The notes under the pieces are model-generated. The model made no database searches. It was given only the letters and a program-made list of their open reading frames with translations, and was not told the DNA's origin. Below are positions 47,792 through 55,415 of a stretch of DNA of 64,000 nt, in pieces. Within the stretch, counting starts at the first letter, position 1. Each line of letters opens with the position of its first letter. A program made the translations under genes and the position numbers. The stretch is from Burkholderia diffusa (GTDB taxonomy: Bacteria; Pseudomonadota; Gammaproteobacteria; Burkholderiales; Burkholderiaceae): contig NZ_CP013362.1 of assembly GCF_001718315.1 (NCBI RefSeq), forward strand, positions 3,269,369 through 3,333,368, written 5' to 3'.

Positions 47792-48766
47792 TCATCCGCC
47801 GCGCGCGCCGCCGGCGCGGTCCGCCACGTCGTTCCACAGATGAAGCGCCGCATACGCGCGCCACGGCCGCCAGCCTTCGGTCCGGCTTTTCTGGCTCGCG
47901 AGCCGGTCGAGCGACGGATCGCGCGCGGTGATCGATTGCATCAGCACCAGATCGGACGCCGGCCACGCGTCCGGGTCGCGCCACGCGCGCATCGCGATGT
48001 ATTCGACGGTCCACGGGCCGATACCGGGCAGCTCGAGCCACGCGCGGCGCAGCGTCGCGAGATCGGCCTGCGCGGGATCGAGCGGCACGTGGCCGGCCGC
48101 CACCGCGCGCGCCATGCCCGTCAGCGCCGCGGCCCGCTTGCCGGGCATCCCGATCTTGTCCAGATCGCATGCGGCGAGCGCGTCCGGTGTCGGAAAACGC
48201 CACGCGGGGGCGCCGTCCTGCGCCGCCACGCCGTCGTCGTTCACGACGCGCTCGCCGGCCCGCTGGACGAGCCGGCCGACGATCGTCGTTGCCGCCTTCA
48301 CGCTCACCTGCTGGCCGACGATCGCGCGCACCGCAAGCTCGAACCCCGACCAGGCGCCCGGCACGCGCAGCCCCGGCGCGGCCTCGACGAGCGGCGCGAA
48401 CCACGGGTCGCGCGCGAGCCCGCCGCCGATCACGGCCGGGTCGGCGCCGAGGTCGAACATCGATGCGACACGGTGCGTGAACGCGTCGTCGACATGGCGC
48501 GCGGCCGCCCCTTCGAGCGTCGCGATCAGGCAATGCCGGCGCGGATGCTTCGTGACCGTGAGCGTGCCCGCGTCGCCGTTCAGATCGACGATCCGGCGAT
48601 ACACGCCGTCGACGGCCTGTTCGACACCTGGAATCGCGCGTCCGCTGAAGAAGCGCAGCACGCGCGCCCAGTCGTACGGCGCTTTGAAGCGCAGCGCCAT
48701 CTGCGCAGACGGCGGCACGTGGCCGCCGTTCGCGATCGAAGTGATCGTGGTTTTATCGATGCTCAA
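47792..48766 (-). CDS. alkA: DNA-3-methyladenine glycosylase II AlkA
   Basis: 324 aa. HhH-GPD glycosylase that excises alkylated bases. N-terminal AlkA domain (about 20-115), then AWSGFELAVRAIVGQQVSVKAATTIVGRLV, helix-hairpin-helix LPGIGPWTVEYIAMRAW and catalytic Asp272 in WPASDLVLMQ. The start overlaps the ada stop by 4 bp (ATGA), so ada and alkA are translated as a coupled repair pair. In E. coli Ada activates alkA; here they share one transcript. Confidence 0.94.
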   Translation of the reverse strand: MSIDKTTITSIANGGHVPPSAQMALRFKAPYDWARVLRFFSGRAIPGVEQAVDGVYRRIVDLNGDAGTLTVTKHPRRHCLIATLEGAAARHVDDAFTHRVASMFDLGADPAVIGGGLARDPWFAPLVEAAPGLRVPGAWSGFELAVRAIVGQQVSVKAATTIVGRLVQRAGERVVNDDGVAAQDGAPAWRFPTPDALAACDLDKIGMPGKRAAALTGMARAVAAGHVPLDPAQADLATLRRAWLELPGIGPWTVEYIAMRAWRDPDAWPASDLVLMQSITARDPSLDRLASQKSRTEGWRPWRAYAALHLWNDVADRAGGARGG

Positions 48767-49854
48767 ACTGCGCTGCCCTCCGCAACGGCTTCGGATTCAT
48801 CGTCGCGCGCATGGCGCGCCTCGGACGCGAGCAGCGTCGCCTTGCGGCGCACGCCCCAGCGATATCCGGCGAGCGCGCCTCCCTTCTGCACGACACGGTG
48901 GCACGGGATCGCGAGCGCAACCGGGTTCGATGCGCAGGCCGACGCGACGGCCCGCACCGCGCGCGGCGCGCCCAGCGCCTCGGCGATCTCCGAGTAGCTG
49001 CGCGTCTCGCCGTACGGGATATGCGTCAGCGCTTCCCATACGCGCTGCTGGAACGCGGTCGGCGCGATGTCGAGCGGCAGGTCGAACGCGTGCCGCGTGC
49101 CGTCCAGATACGCGCGGATCTGCGCGACGAACGGCGCGAGCCGCGACGGCGATTCGACCAGTTCGGCACGTGCAAATGCGTCCTTCAGTTCGCCGACGAG
49201 CGGCGCCGGTTCGTCACCGAACGCGATCCGGCAGATGCCCTGTTCGGTCGCGGCGACGAGCACCGTGCCGAGCGGCGTCGACGCGGTCGCATAATCGATT
49301 CGCAGGCCAGCGCCCTGACGACGGAACGCGGACGGCGCCATCCCCAGCTCGCGCGGCACCGATGCGTAGAGCCGCGACGGCGAATTGAACCCCGCGTCGA
49401 CGGCCGCCTGCGTGACGGGTTGCCCGCTTTGCAACGCCTCGCGTAACGCGGCGCCGCGCTGCGCGGCCTGATACTGCCGCGGCGACACGCCGACCACGCG
49501 CTTGAACAGCCGCTGCAGGTGGAACGGGCTCACGTGCACCGCGTCGCTCAGCTGCTGCAGCGTGAGCCGTTCCGGATGCGCGTCGAGCACCGCGCACGCG
49601 CGGTTGACGATCTCGAGCCCGCGCGGCAACCCTTCCGGCTGGCAGCGCTTGCATGGGCGGAACCCCGCCGCGCGTGCGGCGGCCGGATCAGGAAAGAAGG
49701 ACACGTGCTCGCGCCGCGGCAGCCGCGACGCGCAGCTCGGGCGGCAGAACACGCCGGTCGTGCGCACGGCGTAGAAGAACGCGCCGTCCGCATGCGGATC
49801 GCGGGCGGTCACGGCGCCCCAGCGGGCATCGTCGGTCTGATAGGCGGTTTTCAT
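48763..49854 (-). CDS. ada: Bifunctional regulator and methyltransferase Ada
   Basis: 363 aa with the full Ada architecture. N-terminal Zn/methylphosphotriester domain: Cys37, Cys41, Cys68 and Cys71 (VFCRPSCASR, FRPCKRCQ). AraC-type HTH (TLQQLSDAVHVSPFHLQRLFKRVVGVSPRQY). C-terminal O6-methylguanine methyltransferase with Cys318 in IPCHRVV. Methylation of the N-terminal Cys turns it into an activator, presumably of its own operon ada-alkA. The ATG at 49854 is preceded by GAGG; a longer in-frame extension is not conserved-looking. Confidence 0.95.
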   Translation of the reverse strand: MKTAYQTDDARWGAVTARDPHADGAFFYAVRTTGVFCRPSCASRLPRREHVSFFPDPAAARAAGFRPCKRCQPEGLPRGLEIVNRACAVLDAHPERLTLQQLSDAVHVSPFHLQRLFKRVVGVSPRQYQAAQRGAALREALQSGQPVTQAAVDAGFNSPSRLYASVPRELGMAPSAFRRQGAGLRIDYATASTPLGTVLVAATEQGICRIAFGDEPAPLVGELKDAFARAELVESPSRLAPFVAQIRAYLDGTRHAFDLPLDIAPTAFQQRVWEALTHIPYGETRSYSEIAEALGAPRAVRAVASACASNPVALAIPCHRVVQKGGALAGYRWGVRRKATLLASEARHARDDESEAVAEGSAV

Positions 49855-50119
49855 CTGAACCTCGCACTCTCCAGTGTAGATGGTGCCTACTCTAGACATC
49901 GGCATCGGCCGTCGCGCCCTGAATCTTGCTCTGTGATTCGCGCCGGCGAAACCAGCAACACAAATCGGGGACACAATCGGTGCACATCGAAACCGTTCAA
50001 TCAGACGAAAAACCGCGCAAGCATGGCGCCGACGCCGCCTTCGTCATCATCGCGTCACCATTTTGTTGCAGTGCGAATGCGACAAATCGCCATCCTGACG
50101 ATTTTTTACACTCGGAATA

Positions 50120-50148
50120 TTGCAACGCACCATCGCCGTGTGTATAGT
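50120..50148 (+). promoter_or_regulatory. Sigma-70 promoter of the putative small RNA
   Basis: TTGCAA (50120-50125), 17-nt spacer, TATAGT (50143-50148). It is AT-richer than the surroundings and directly precedes the anti-SD repeat element. Confidence 0.68.
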
Positions 50149-50152
50149 TGGA

Positions 50153-50221
50153 ACTGTCTCCTCCATGTCTCCTCCTGATATGGATTAAGCCCGTTCCGCT
50201 CCGCGTGAACGGGCTTTTTTT
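50153..50221 (+). ncRNA. Putative small RNA with tandem anti-Shine-Dalgarno motifs
   Basis: A ~70-nt transcription unit between ada and the VOC gene. A clear promoter is followed by two exact copies of TGTCTCCTCC (50155-50164 and 50166-50175, period 11), then a perfect terminator hairpin. CUCCUCC is complementary to strong Shine-Dalgarno sites, the hallmark of the CU-rich anti-SD sRNAs (cuckoo/CcsR-like) known in alphaproteobacteria and reported in Burkholderia. No ORF fits: the spanning frame has no Shine-Dalgarno and runs through the terminator. The exact 5' end (50151-50155) is inferred from the -10 position. Confidence 0.68.
50187..50221 (+). terminator. Terminator of the putative small RNA
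   Basis: Perfect 10-bp stem AAGCCCGTTC/GAACGGGCTT (50187-50196, 50207-50216), 10-nt loop, T7 tail. It ends 85 bp before the next gene, so it is not that gene's leader terminator by spacing alone. Confidence 0.9.
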
Positions 50222-50306
50222 CGTCCGTCGATCGTGCGCCGTTCCGGCATACGTCGCCGGCGCGGTCTACACTCGGTGCACGCCATCCGCGAAGGAGTGC
50301 CCGCTC

Positions 50307-50720
50307 ATGAAACCGACCATCCGCGCGATCGATCACATCGTGCTACGCGTGACCGACATGGCTGCGATGACGCACTTTTACTGCGATGCCGTCGGCTGTC
50401 ACGTGGAGAAGGAACAACCCGACCTGGGCCTTGTCCAGTTGCGCGCCGGCGACGCACTGATCGACCTGCTGTCCGTTGGCGGCCCGATCGACCGCCCCGA
50501 CAGCGGCCCGCCGGGCACCGGCCGCAATCTCGACCATTTGTGCCTGCGCGTCGAGCCATTCGACCCCGACGCACTGATCGAGCATTTCGCCGCGCATGGC
50601 GCGCGCCCTGGCGCCCCCGCCGAACGTTACGGCGCCGGTGGCTACGGGCCGTCGATCTATCTGTTCGATCCCGAAGGAAACATGCTGGAATTCAAGGGGC
50701 CGCCGGCCGCGCTCGGCTGA
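50307..50720 (+). CDS. VOC-family (glyoxalase/dioxygenase-like) protein
   Basis: 137 aa. Two beta-alpha-beta-beta-beta repeats of the VOC fold: AIDHIVLRVTDMAAMTHFYCDAVG and GRNLDHLCLRVEPFDPDALIEHF. Probable metal ligands are His10, His in NLDHLCL and Glu in GNMLEFKGP. Shine-Dalgarno GAAGGAG, 10 nt before the ATG. The fold covers glyoxalase I, fosfomycin resistance and extradiol dioxygenases; the activity here is not assignable. Converges with yaeQ (9-bp gap). Confidence 0.88.
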   Translation: MKPTIRAIDHIVLRVTDMAAMTHFYCDAVGCHVEKEQPDLGLVQLRAGDALIDLLSVGGPIDRPDSGPPGTGRNLDHLCLRVEPFDPDALIEHFAAHGARPGAPAERYGAGGYGPSIYLFDPEGNMLEFKGPPAALG

Positions 50721-50729
50721 GCCCGGCCG

Positions 50730-51284
50730 TCACGCGTCGGCGCGCGCCTTCAGGACCGTCCATTCGACCGCGACGGGATCGTGATCGGCGCTCGAGATCC
50801 AGGCGGCACCGTCCTGGACCGTGCACTGCAGGCGCATCGTACGCTCGGCGAGACGCCCGAGCGCGGCCGCGACGCCGTCGGCCAGCGACAGCACCTGGAC
50901 GTTGCGCAGTCGTTCCACCTTGCTGCGCACGCCCTGCCACCAGATGTCCGAGGTCTTGCCGCCGTACGCGATCACCGTGACCTGCCCGGCGCGGCCGGCC
51001 GCCTTCGAGATGCGCCGTTCGTCGGGCTGGCCGGCCTCGATCCATACGTCGATCGCGCCCGTCAGGTCCTTCTGCCACAGATCGGGTTCGTCGACGTCCG
51101 ACAACCCCTTGCAGAATTCGAGACGCTCGTGCGCGAACAGCGCGAACGCGACGATGCGCACCATCATCCGGTCGTCGGTTTCCGACGGGTGACGGGCGAC
51201 CGTCAACGCGTGATCGGCGTAGTAGTGCCGATCCATGTCGGCGATTTGCAGTTCGGCTTTGTAGATCGTGGATTTCAGCGCCAT
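50730..51284 (-). CDS. YaeQ family protein
   Basis: 184 aa, full-length YaeQ. Signatures: MALKSTIYKAELQIADMDRHYYADHALTVARHPSETDDRMMVR at the N-terminus, LSDVDEPDLWQKDLTGAIDVWIEAGQPDERRI with the acidic nuclease-like E/D and E-x-G-Q-P motif, and YGGKTSDIWWQG. The fold is related to PD-(D/E)XK nucleases. Biological role is not settled; in E. coli, yaeQ suppresses loss of rfaH function. Stands alone. Confidence 0.93.
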   Translation of the reverse strand: MALKSTIYKAELQIADMDRHYYADHALTVARHPSETDDRMMVRIVAFALFAHERLEFCKGLSDVDEPDLWQKDLTGAIDVWIEAGQPDERRISKAAGRAGQVTVIAYGGKTSDIWWQGVRSKVERLRNVQVLSLADGVAAALGRLAERTMRLQCTVQDGAAWISSADHDPVAVEWTVLKARADA

Positions 51285-51461
51285 GCGGAGTCGGCCCGGG
51301 CGGGCATTCGGTTCGGTCGGGCCGTGATGATACCGAATGCGCGCCGCCGGGCGCGTGACGGGCGCTCCACAGCACGACGGCCCGGCATCGGCCGGGCCGC
51401 GTTCGTGCCGCGCCGCCGGCGGTTCAGGCCGGCGCGCGGGTGCGCGAGATGCGCGTGCGGG

Positions 51462-51809
51462 TTACTGCTTGACGAAGCGAGAATCGGTCCAGAGGCCCTG
51501 CTGGTCGCTGTTGTCGGCGCTGACGAACTGGACGTCGCCCTGATCGACCGACACCACGCGGAAGCGCTGGCCTTCCGGCACCGACAGGCAACGGTAGTCG
51601 TCGAAGTACTGCTGCTTCGCCTGCGACTTGCCGTCACGCTCGTGACTCAGTACGGAGTCCAGATTGTCTTTCGACAGACAACCCCACGCATTCTTCGTCA
51701 GCTGGATTTCCTGCTTCGGCTGGAGAGCCGCATCACCGCCCGCCTGGGCGATCGACACCACCGAAAATGCGCCGACAAGGGCAAAAAGGACACCGGTACG
51801 CTTCATCAT
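51462..51809 (-). CDS. Small exported protein of unknown function
   Basis: 115 aa. Signal peptide RTGVLFALVGAFSVVSIAQA (cleaved before GGDAAL, near residue 23). The mature 92 aa carry two Cys (AWGCLSKDN, DYRCLSVPEG), suited to one periplasmic disulfide. No family recognised. GGAG lies 7 nt before the ATG at 51809; a second ATG follows at once. Monocistronic. Burkholderia-type composition, so not a recent arrival. Confidence 0.75.
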   Translation of the reverse strand: MMKRTGVLFALVGAFSVVSIAQAGGDAALQPKQEIQLTKNAWGCLSKDNLDSVLSHERDGKSQAKQQYFDDYRCLSVPEGQRFRVVSVDQGDVQFVSADNSDQQGLWTDSRFVKQ

Positions 51810-52304
51810 GTTCTGTCTCCAGGCTTGCGGGTACCAGGCTCGGTTAGCTATGTGTTTAAAGGTGATCGTGAACCCGCGTTTTTCACTTTAGAAGACCGGC
51901 AAGCGATATCAAGCACATTTGTTGTGCGATCGCAATAGCGGCGAATTGTCGCACCCTGCGCACCCCTGGTTTTTTGCTTGCCGCGCACGCGCGGCGGTGT
52001 CTGCCTTCGGGCGAATTCGCCCGCGCCGCCGGGCGCAAAGCATTGTCCAGCAAGACAATCAACGGATTTGCAAGGCACCAATTGAACGGTTTGGATAATT
52101 CATTTCAATATCGAGATCGTTTTGATGCGTTGCACATAAAGTCACCCGAAACGATACGAATTTACCGCAGCGCGGAACCGGATTTACCCAATACAAGAAA
52201 AATGCCAGGTATAAGTGCGTTCGTATTAACCCGTATTTTCACGGATGGGCCGAGCGCCCGCGGCGGCGCGGGGCCAGGCGTCTACGCCAATATTTTGTGC
52301 CGCG
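51810..52304. other. AT-richer intergenic region
   Basis: 495 bp, the right two thirds clearly lower in GC than the neighbours (52080-52240 especially). It must carry the promoter of the small exported protein. No terminator hairpin with T-tract, no RNA and no ORF with start signals was found. Possibly the relic of a lost gene. Confidence 0.4.
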
Positions 52305-52850
52305 TTATTCGATAGATCGCGGCTGCTCGAAATAATCTCGCTGGAAGATGCACATGCGATAAGCGTTGTGATACGCGCCGTTTCCGAAAAATTCTTCCTT
52401 CAATTCCGCCTCGTGCTGGAATCCGCATTTCTCGTACACGTGGATTGCCGCCGCATTCGATGTATCGACGATCAGGTACAGCTTGCGCATGTTCAGCACC
52501 TTGAACGCGTATTCGATCGCGAGCCGCGTCGCCTGGCCCGCGTAGCCGCGCCCCTGGCATTGGGGCGCGATGATGATCTGGAACTCGCCGCGCCGGTGAA
52601 TGTAGTCGAGCTCGATCAGCTCGACGAGGCCGACCAGTTCGTCCTGCGCATCGACCGCGACGAAGCGGCGCTCCCGCTGGTCGTGCACATGGCGGTCATA
52701 CAGTTGCGACAGCTCGGAGAAGGTTTCGTACGGCTCCTCGAACCAGTAGCGCATGATCTTCGCGTCGTTGTTCAGCTCGTGAACGAAGCGCAGGTCCTGG
52801 CGCTCCAGCGGCCGCAATGCAAGCGTGTGCTTGTCGTTCTGGAGTTGCAT
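52305..52850 (-). CDS. speG: Spermidine N1-acetyltransferase (GNAT)
   Basis: 181 aa GNAT enzyme. SpeG-type blocks: [76 protein letters not shown] (acetyl-CoA motif QxxGxG/A) and [33 protein letters not shown]. Acetylates spermidine with acetyl-CoA to limit polyamine toxicity. Start at 52850 has Shine-Dalgarno AAGGA; the longer frame upstream is not conserved-looking. Monocistronic. Confidence 0.92.
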   Translation of the reverse strand: MQLQNDKHTLALRPLERQDLRFVHELNNDAKIMRYWFEEPYETFSELSQLYDRHVHDQRERRFVAVDAQDELVGLVELIELDYIHRRGEFQIIIAPQCQGRGYAGQATRLAIEYAFKVLNMRKLYLIVDTSNAAAIHVYEKCGFQHEAELKEEFFGNGAYHNAYRMCIFQRDYFEQPRSIE

Positions 52851-53002
52851 GTTCGTGTCCTTTTTGATGACCGCGTGCGCATGAAGCGTCCGTGCCGCGA
52901 CACCGCGAACGCGGCCCGTTCCGCGCTGCAAGAAGTTGAACGCGGGCGAAGTTCAGAGCCTAGAATGGGAGCAAGGGTTCCTGCCACCGCAAGGAGGCTA
53001 TC

Positions 53003-53173
53003 GTGATCGAGCAAGTCATACTCGGCATCTTCCTCGTGCTGCCACTCGTGATCGTGGCCGCGCTGTTCTCTGACGAACTGTGGCAGGAACATCGGCGCCA
53101 GCATCCGCGCGACGAAAACGCACCGCATATCGACTGGAAGCACCCGTGGCGCCGCGTGCGGCGCGGGCACTGA
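53003..53173 (+). CDS. 56-aa small membrane protein
   Basis: A short gene with GTG start and strong Shine-Dalgarno AAGGAGG (52991-52997, 5-nt spacing). The peptide has one hydrophobic segment (IEQVILGIFLVLPLVIVAALF, residues 2-22), then SDELWQEHRRQ and a basic C-terminal tail (KHPWRRVRRGH). By the positive-inside rule the tail is cytoplasmic. No family recognised. The strong start signal and clean membrane/tail division argue that it is real. It may be co-transcribed with the DUF2795 gene (120-bp gap). Confidence 0.68.
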   Translation: MIEQVILGIFLVLPLVIVAALFSDELWQEHRRQHPRDENAPHIDWKHPWRRVRRGH

Positions 53174-53293
53174 GTCGATCACCATCCCCGCAGGCGCGCC
53201 GTCCGGGCCGGTCGCCCGAAGCCGGTCGCCCCGAGGCGAACAGCACCTCTTTCCGCTACGAACCGATTCCCGCTCAACCAGCGAGACGCCGAC

Positions 53294-53542
53294 GTGAACG
53301 ACAAACCCGCCCTCCCTCCACACGATATCCCCGGCGAAGCGATCGATCTGCAGATCGCCGACGTGCTGGCCGCCGTCCGCTACCCGGCGAACAAGGATGC
53401 GATCGTCGACGCCGCACGCGACGCCGGCGCGAGCAACGAAGTGCTGTCGATGCTCGACGGCCTGCCCGAACAGGACTACGCGGACGTCGATGCCGTCACG
53501 CGCTGGGTCGCCGGCAATTTCGGCCCCGGCCTCGGGATTTGA
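53294..53542 (+). CDS. DUF2795 small protein
   Basis: 82 aa with GTG start. Matches DUF2795: IADVLAAVRYPANKDAIVDAARDAGASNEVLSMLDGLPEQDYADVDAVTRWV. The family is a small alpha-helical protein of unknown function, frequent in beta- and actinobacteria. Soluble, acidic. The Shine-Dalgarno is weak. Confidence 0.85.
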   Translation: MNDKPALPPHDIPGEAIDLQIADVLAAVRYPANKDAIVDAARDAGASNEVLSMLDGLPEQDYADVDAVTRWVAGNFGPGLGI

Positions 53543-53652
53543 GCGCGCGCGAATAACGCGATAGGATCGGGCCGCACCGGTCGCACCGCGGCCGGATGCA
53601 CGCCGCCCGACGCCAAGACCGGGCGTGACCGCACGAGCGCTCTGGGGAATCC

Positions 53653-55011
53653 ATGGAAGGCATCCTGATCCAGCACACGACGCGTCGTCAGCTCTGGTTC
53701 GGCGCGCTGACGGCGCTCGTCATCGTGCTGGCGCTCGGGATCGCCGTGCCGCACGCGAACGTCGCGCTACCCGCCGTCGAGCCGTTCATGCCGATGTGCG
53801 CGCTCACCGTATTCACCACCGCGAGCATCGCCGCCTTCTTCCTCGGCGCGCAGTTCACCGTCACCCGCCAGCCCGTGCTTGGTGCGCTCGGCGGCGCCTA
53901 CGCATTCACCGCACTCGCCGTCGCGCTGCAGTTGCTCACCTTTCCCGGCATATTCGCGCCGCATGGCCTGCTCGGTGCGCGTCCGCAAAGCGCCGCGTGG
54001 ATGTGGATCTTCTGGCATGCCGGCTTTCCATGCTTCGTGATGGCCGCGCTGCTCGCGCGCGAGCGGCTCACGCGTTTGCCGGTCGGCGCGGCGCAAACGC
54101 GCCTGTGGACCTTGGCGCTGGTCGGCGGCCCGGCCGTCGCGGCCGCGCTGCTGTGCGTGCTCGCGCTGAACGTGGCACTGCCGCCCGCGTTCCATCCGCC
54201 GGCCGACGCGGCCGCGCTGCCCGTCAACGGCATCGCGCTGGTCGTATGGATCCTCAATGCGCTCGCGCTCGTCGCCGTGCTGGCCGCCGGCCGGTTGCGC
54301 ACGACGCTCGACCTGTGGCTCGCGATCGCGGTGCTCGCGTGCCTCACCGACACGACGCTGAACCTGCTGACCGCGAACCGCTTCACCGTCGGGTGGTATC
54401 TCGCGCGCGTGTTCAGCATGTTCACGCCCGGCGTGCTCGTATGCGTGCTCGCATGGGAAGTGACGAAGCTGTATCAGCAGCTGTTCGAAGCGCATGCGAC
54501 GCTGGTTCGTTCCTCCGCCCGCGACGGGCTGACCGGCGCGTTCAACCGCAGCCACTTCAACGACCACTTCCACACGCTGTTCCTGCAGGCGCGGCGGCAA
54601 AGCGAGCCGATGTCGCTGCTGATGGTCGACGTCGACCACTTCAAGGCCTACAACGACGCTTTCGGTCATGTGAAGGGCGATGCATGCCTGATCGCCGTCG
54701 CGAATGCGCTGGCCGGTGCGGTGCGGCGTCCCGCGGATATCGTCGCGCGCTACGGCGGCGAGGAGTTTGCGATCGTGCTGCCGAACACCGGCGCGCGCGG
54801 GGCGCGGGTCGTTGCCGAGGAAGTGCGCGAAGCGGTGCTGCGGCTCGATCTCGCGATGCCTTCGTCGCCGGCGGGACGCGTGAGCGTCAGCGTCGGCTGC
54901 GCGACCGTGTCGGCCGAGGACCTGTCGACACCCGATGCATTGATCGAAGCCGCCGATGCCGCGCTGTATCGCGCGAAGGACGCGGGGCGCAACCGCGTCG
55001 TCGTGGCGTGA
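53653..55011 (+). CDS. Membrane-anchored diguanylate cyclase
   Basis: 452 aa. About eight membrane helices in residues 15-275 form a MASE4-like integral sensor. The GGDEF domain (about 290-452) has DGLTGAFNRSHFNDHF, VDVDHFKAYNDAFGH (Mg-binding Asp) and the intact active site RYGGEEFAIVLP. An I-site RPAD precedes it by five residues, so product inhibition by c-di-GMP is expected. No EAL domain. Makes c-di-GMP from two GTP; the signal is unknown. Start is ATG 53653. Confidence 0.92.
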   Translation: MEGILIQHTTRRQLWFGALTALVIVLALGIAVPHANVALPAVEPFMPMCALTVFTTASIAAFFLGAQFTVTRQPVLGALGGAYAFTALAVALQLLTFPGIFAPHGLLGARPQSAAWMWIFWHAGFPCFVMAALLARERLTRLPVGAAQTRLWTLALVGGPAVAAALLCVLALNVALPPAFHPPADAAALPVNGIALVVWILNALALVAVLAAGRLRTTLDLWLAIAVLACLTDTTLNLLTANRFTVGWYLARVFSMFTPGVLVCVLAWEVTKLYQQLFEAHATLVRSSARDGLTGAFNRSHFNDHFHTLFLQARRQSEPMSLLMVDVDHFKAYNDAFGHVKGDACLIAVANALAGAVRRPADIVARYGGEEFAIVLPNTGARGARVVAEEVREAVLRLDLAMPSSPAGRVSVSVGCATVSAEDLSTPDALIEAADAALYRAKDAGRNRVVVA

Positions 55012-55160
55012 AAACGTCTGCGGATTGGGGATTTGTTACGGTCATTGTGACCGGAATAATCCGCCGTTACGGAATGCGGCACCGGGAAACGATCGCTTAC
55101 AGCCGGTGTTGACGGCGCTCGCTATGCTGGGTTCATGTCGAATCCGAGCAGGTGACCGCG

Positions 55161-55286
55161 ATGAAGAAAACCCTTTTGCTGATTGCCGGCGTGGCCGTGT
55201 TGTTGAGCGGCTGCATCGTGGTGCCTGATGGTGGCGGGTATTACGGTGATGGCGGGTATTACCATCATCATCGGCATTGGGATTGA
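55161..55286 (+). CDS. 41-aa lipoprotein
   Basis: A very short gene with ATG start. The signal MKKTLLLIAGVAVLLSGC ends in lipobox LSGC with lipidated Cys18. The 23-residue mature peptide is IVVPDGGGYYGDGGYYHHHRHWD, with a GGGYY/GGYY repeat and a His cluster. Such His/Tyr/Gly-rich mini-lipoproteins are common in Burkholderia and may bind metal (inference). Shine-Dalgarno-like AGGTGA, 6 nt upstream. Confidence 0.68.
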   Translation: MKKTLLLIAGVAVLLSGCIVVPDGGGYYGDGGYYHHHRHWD

Positions 55287-55415
55287 TTGGGGGGCCCGTC
55301 GGCGCATCCCGCGCGCGTGCAGCCGCGCGGTAGACGCTTCGGCGGGTCCGCTCGCATCAAATCCGATCACCTGAGCATCGCTTGCCGTCGAGCGCCTGCG
55401 ATGCCGGCGGCAGGC

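Noticed and set aside
47425..47931. Open frame upstream of gshA and across the alkA end
   Set aside because: Arg/Pro-rich, no domain, no start signals, and overlaps alkA.
50148..50720. 190-codon frame starting from a TTG inside the small-RNA element and running into the VOC gene
   Set aside because: It would be translated through the terminator hairpin, has no Shine-Dalgarno, and the VOC protein begins properly at 50307.
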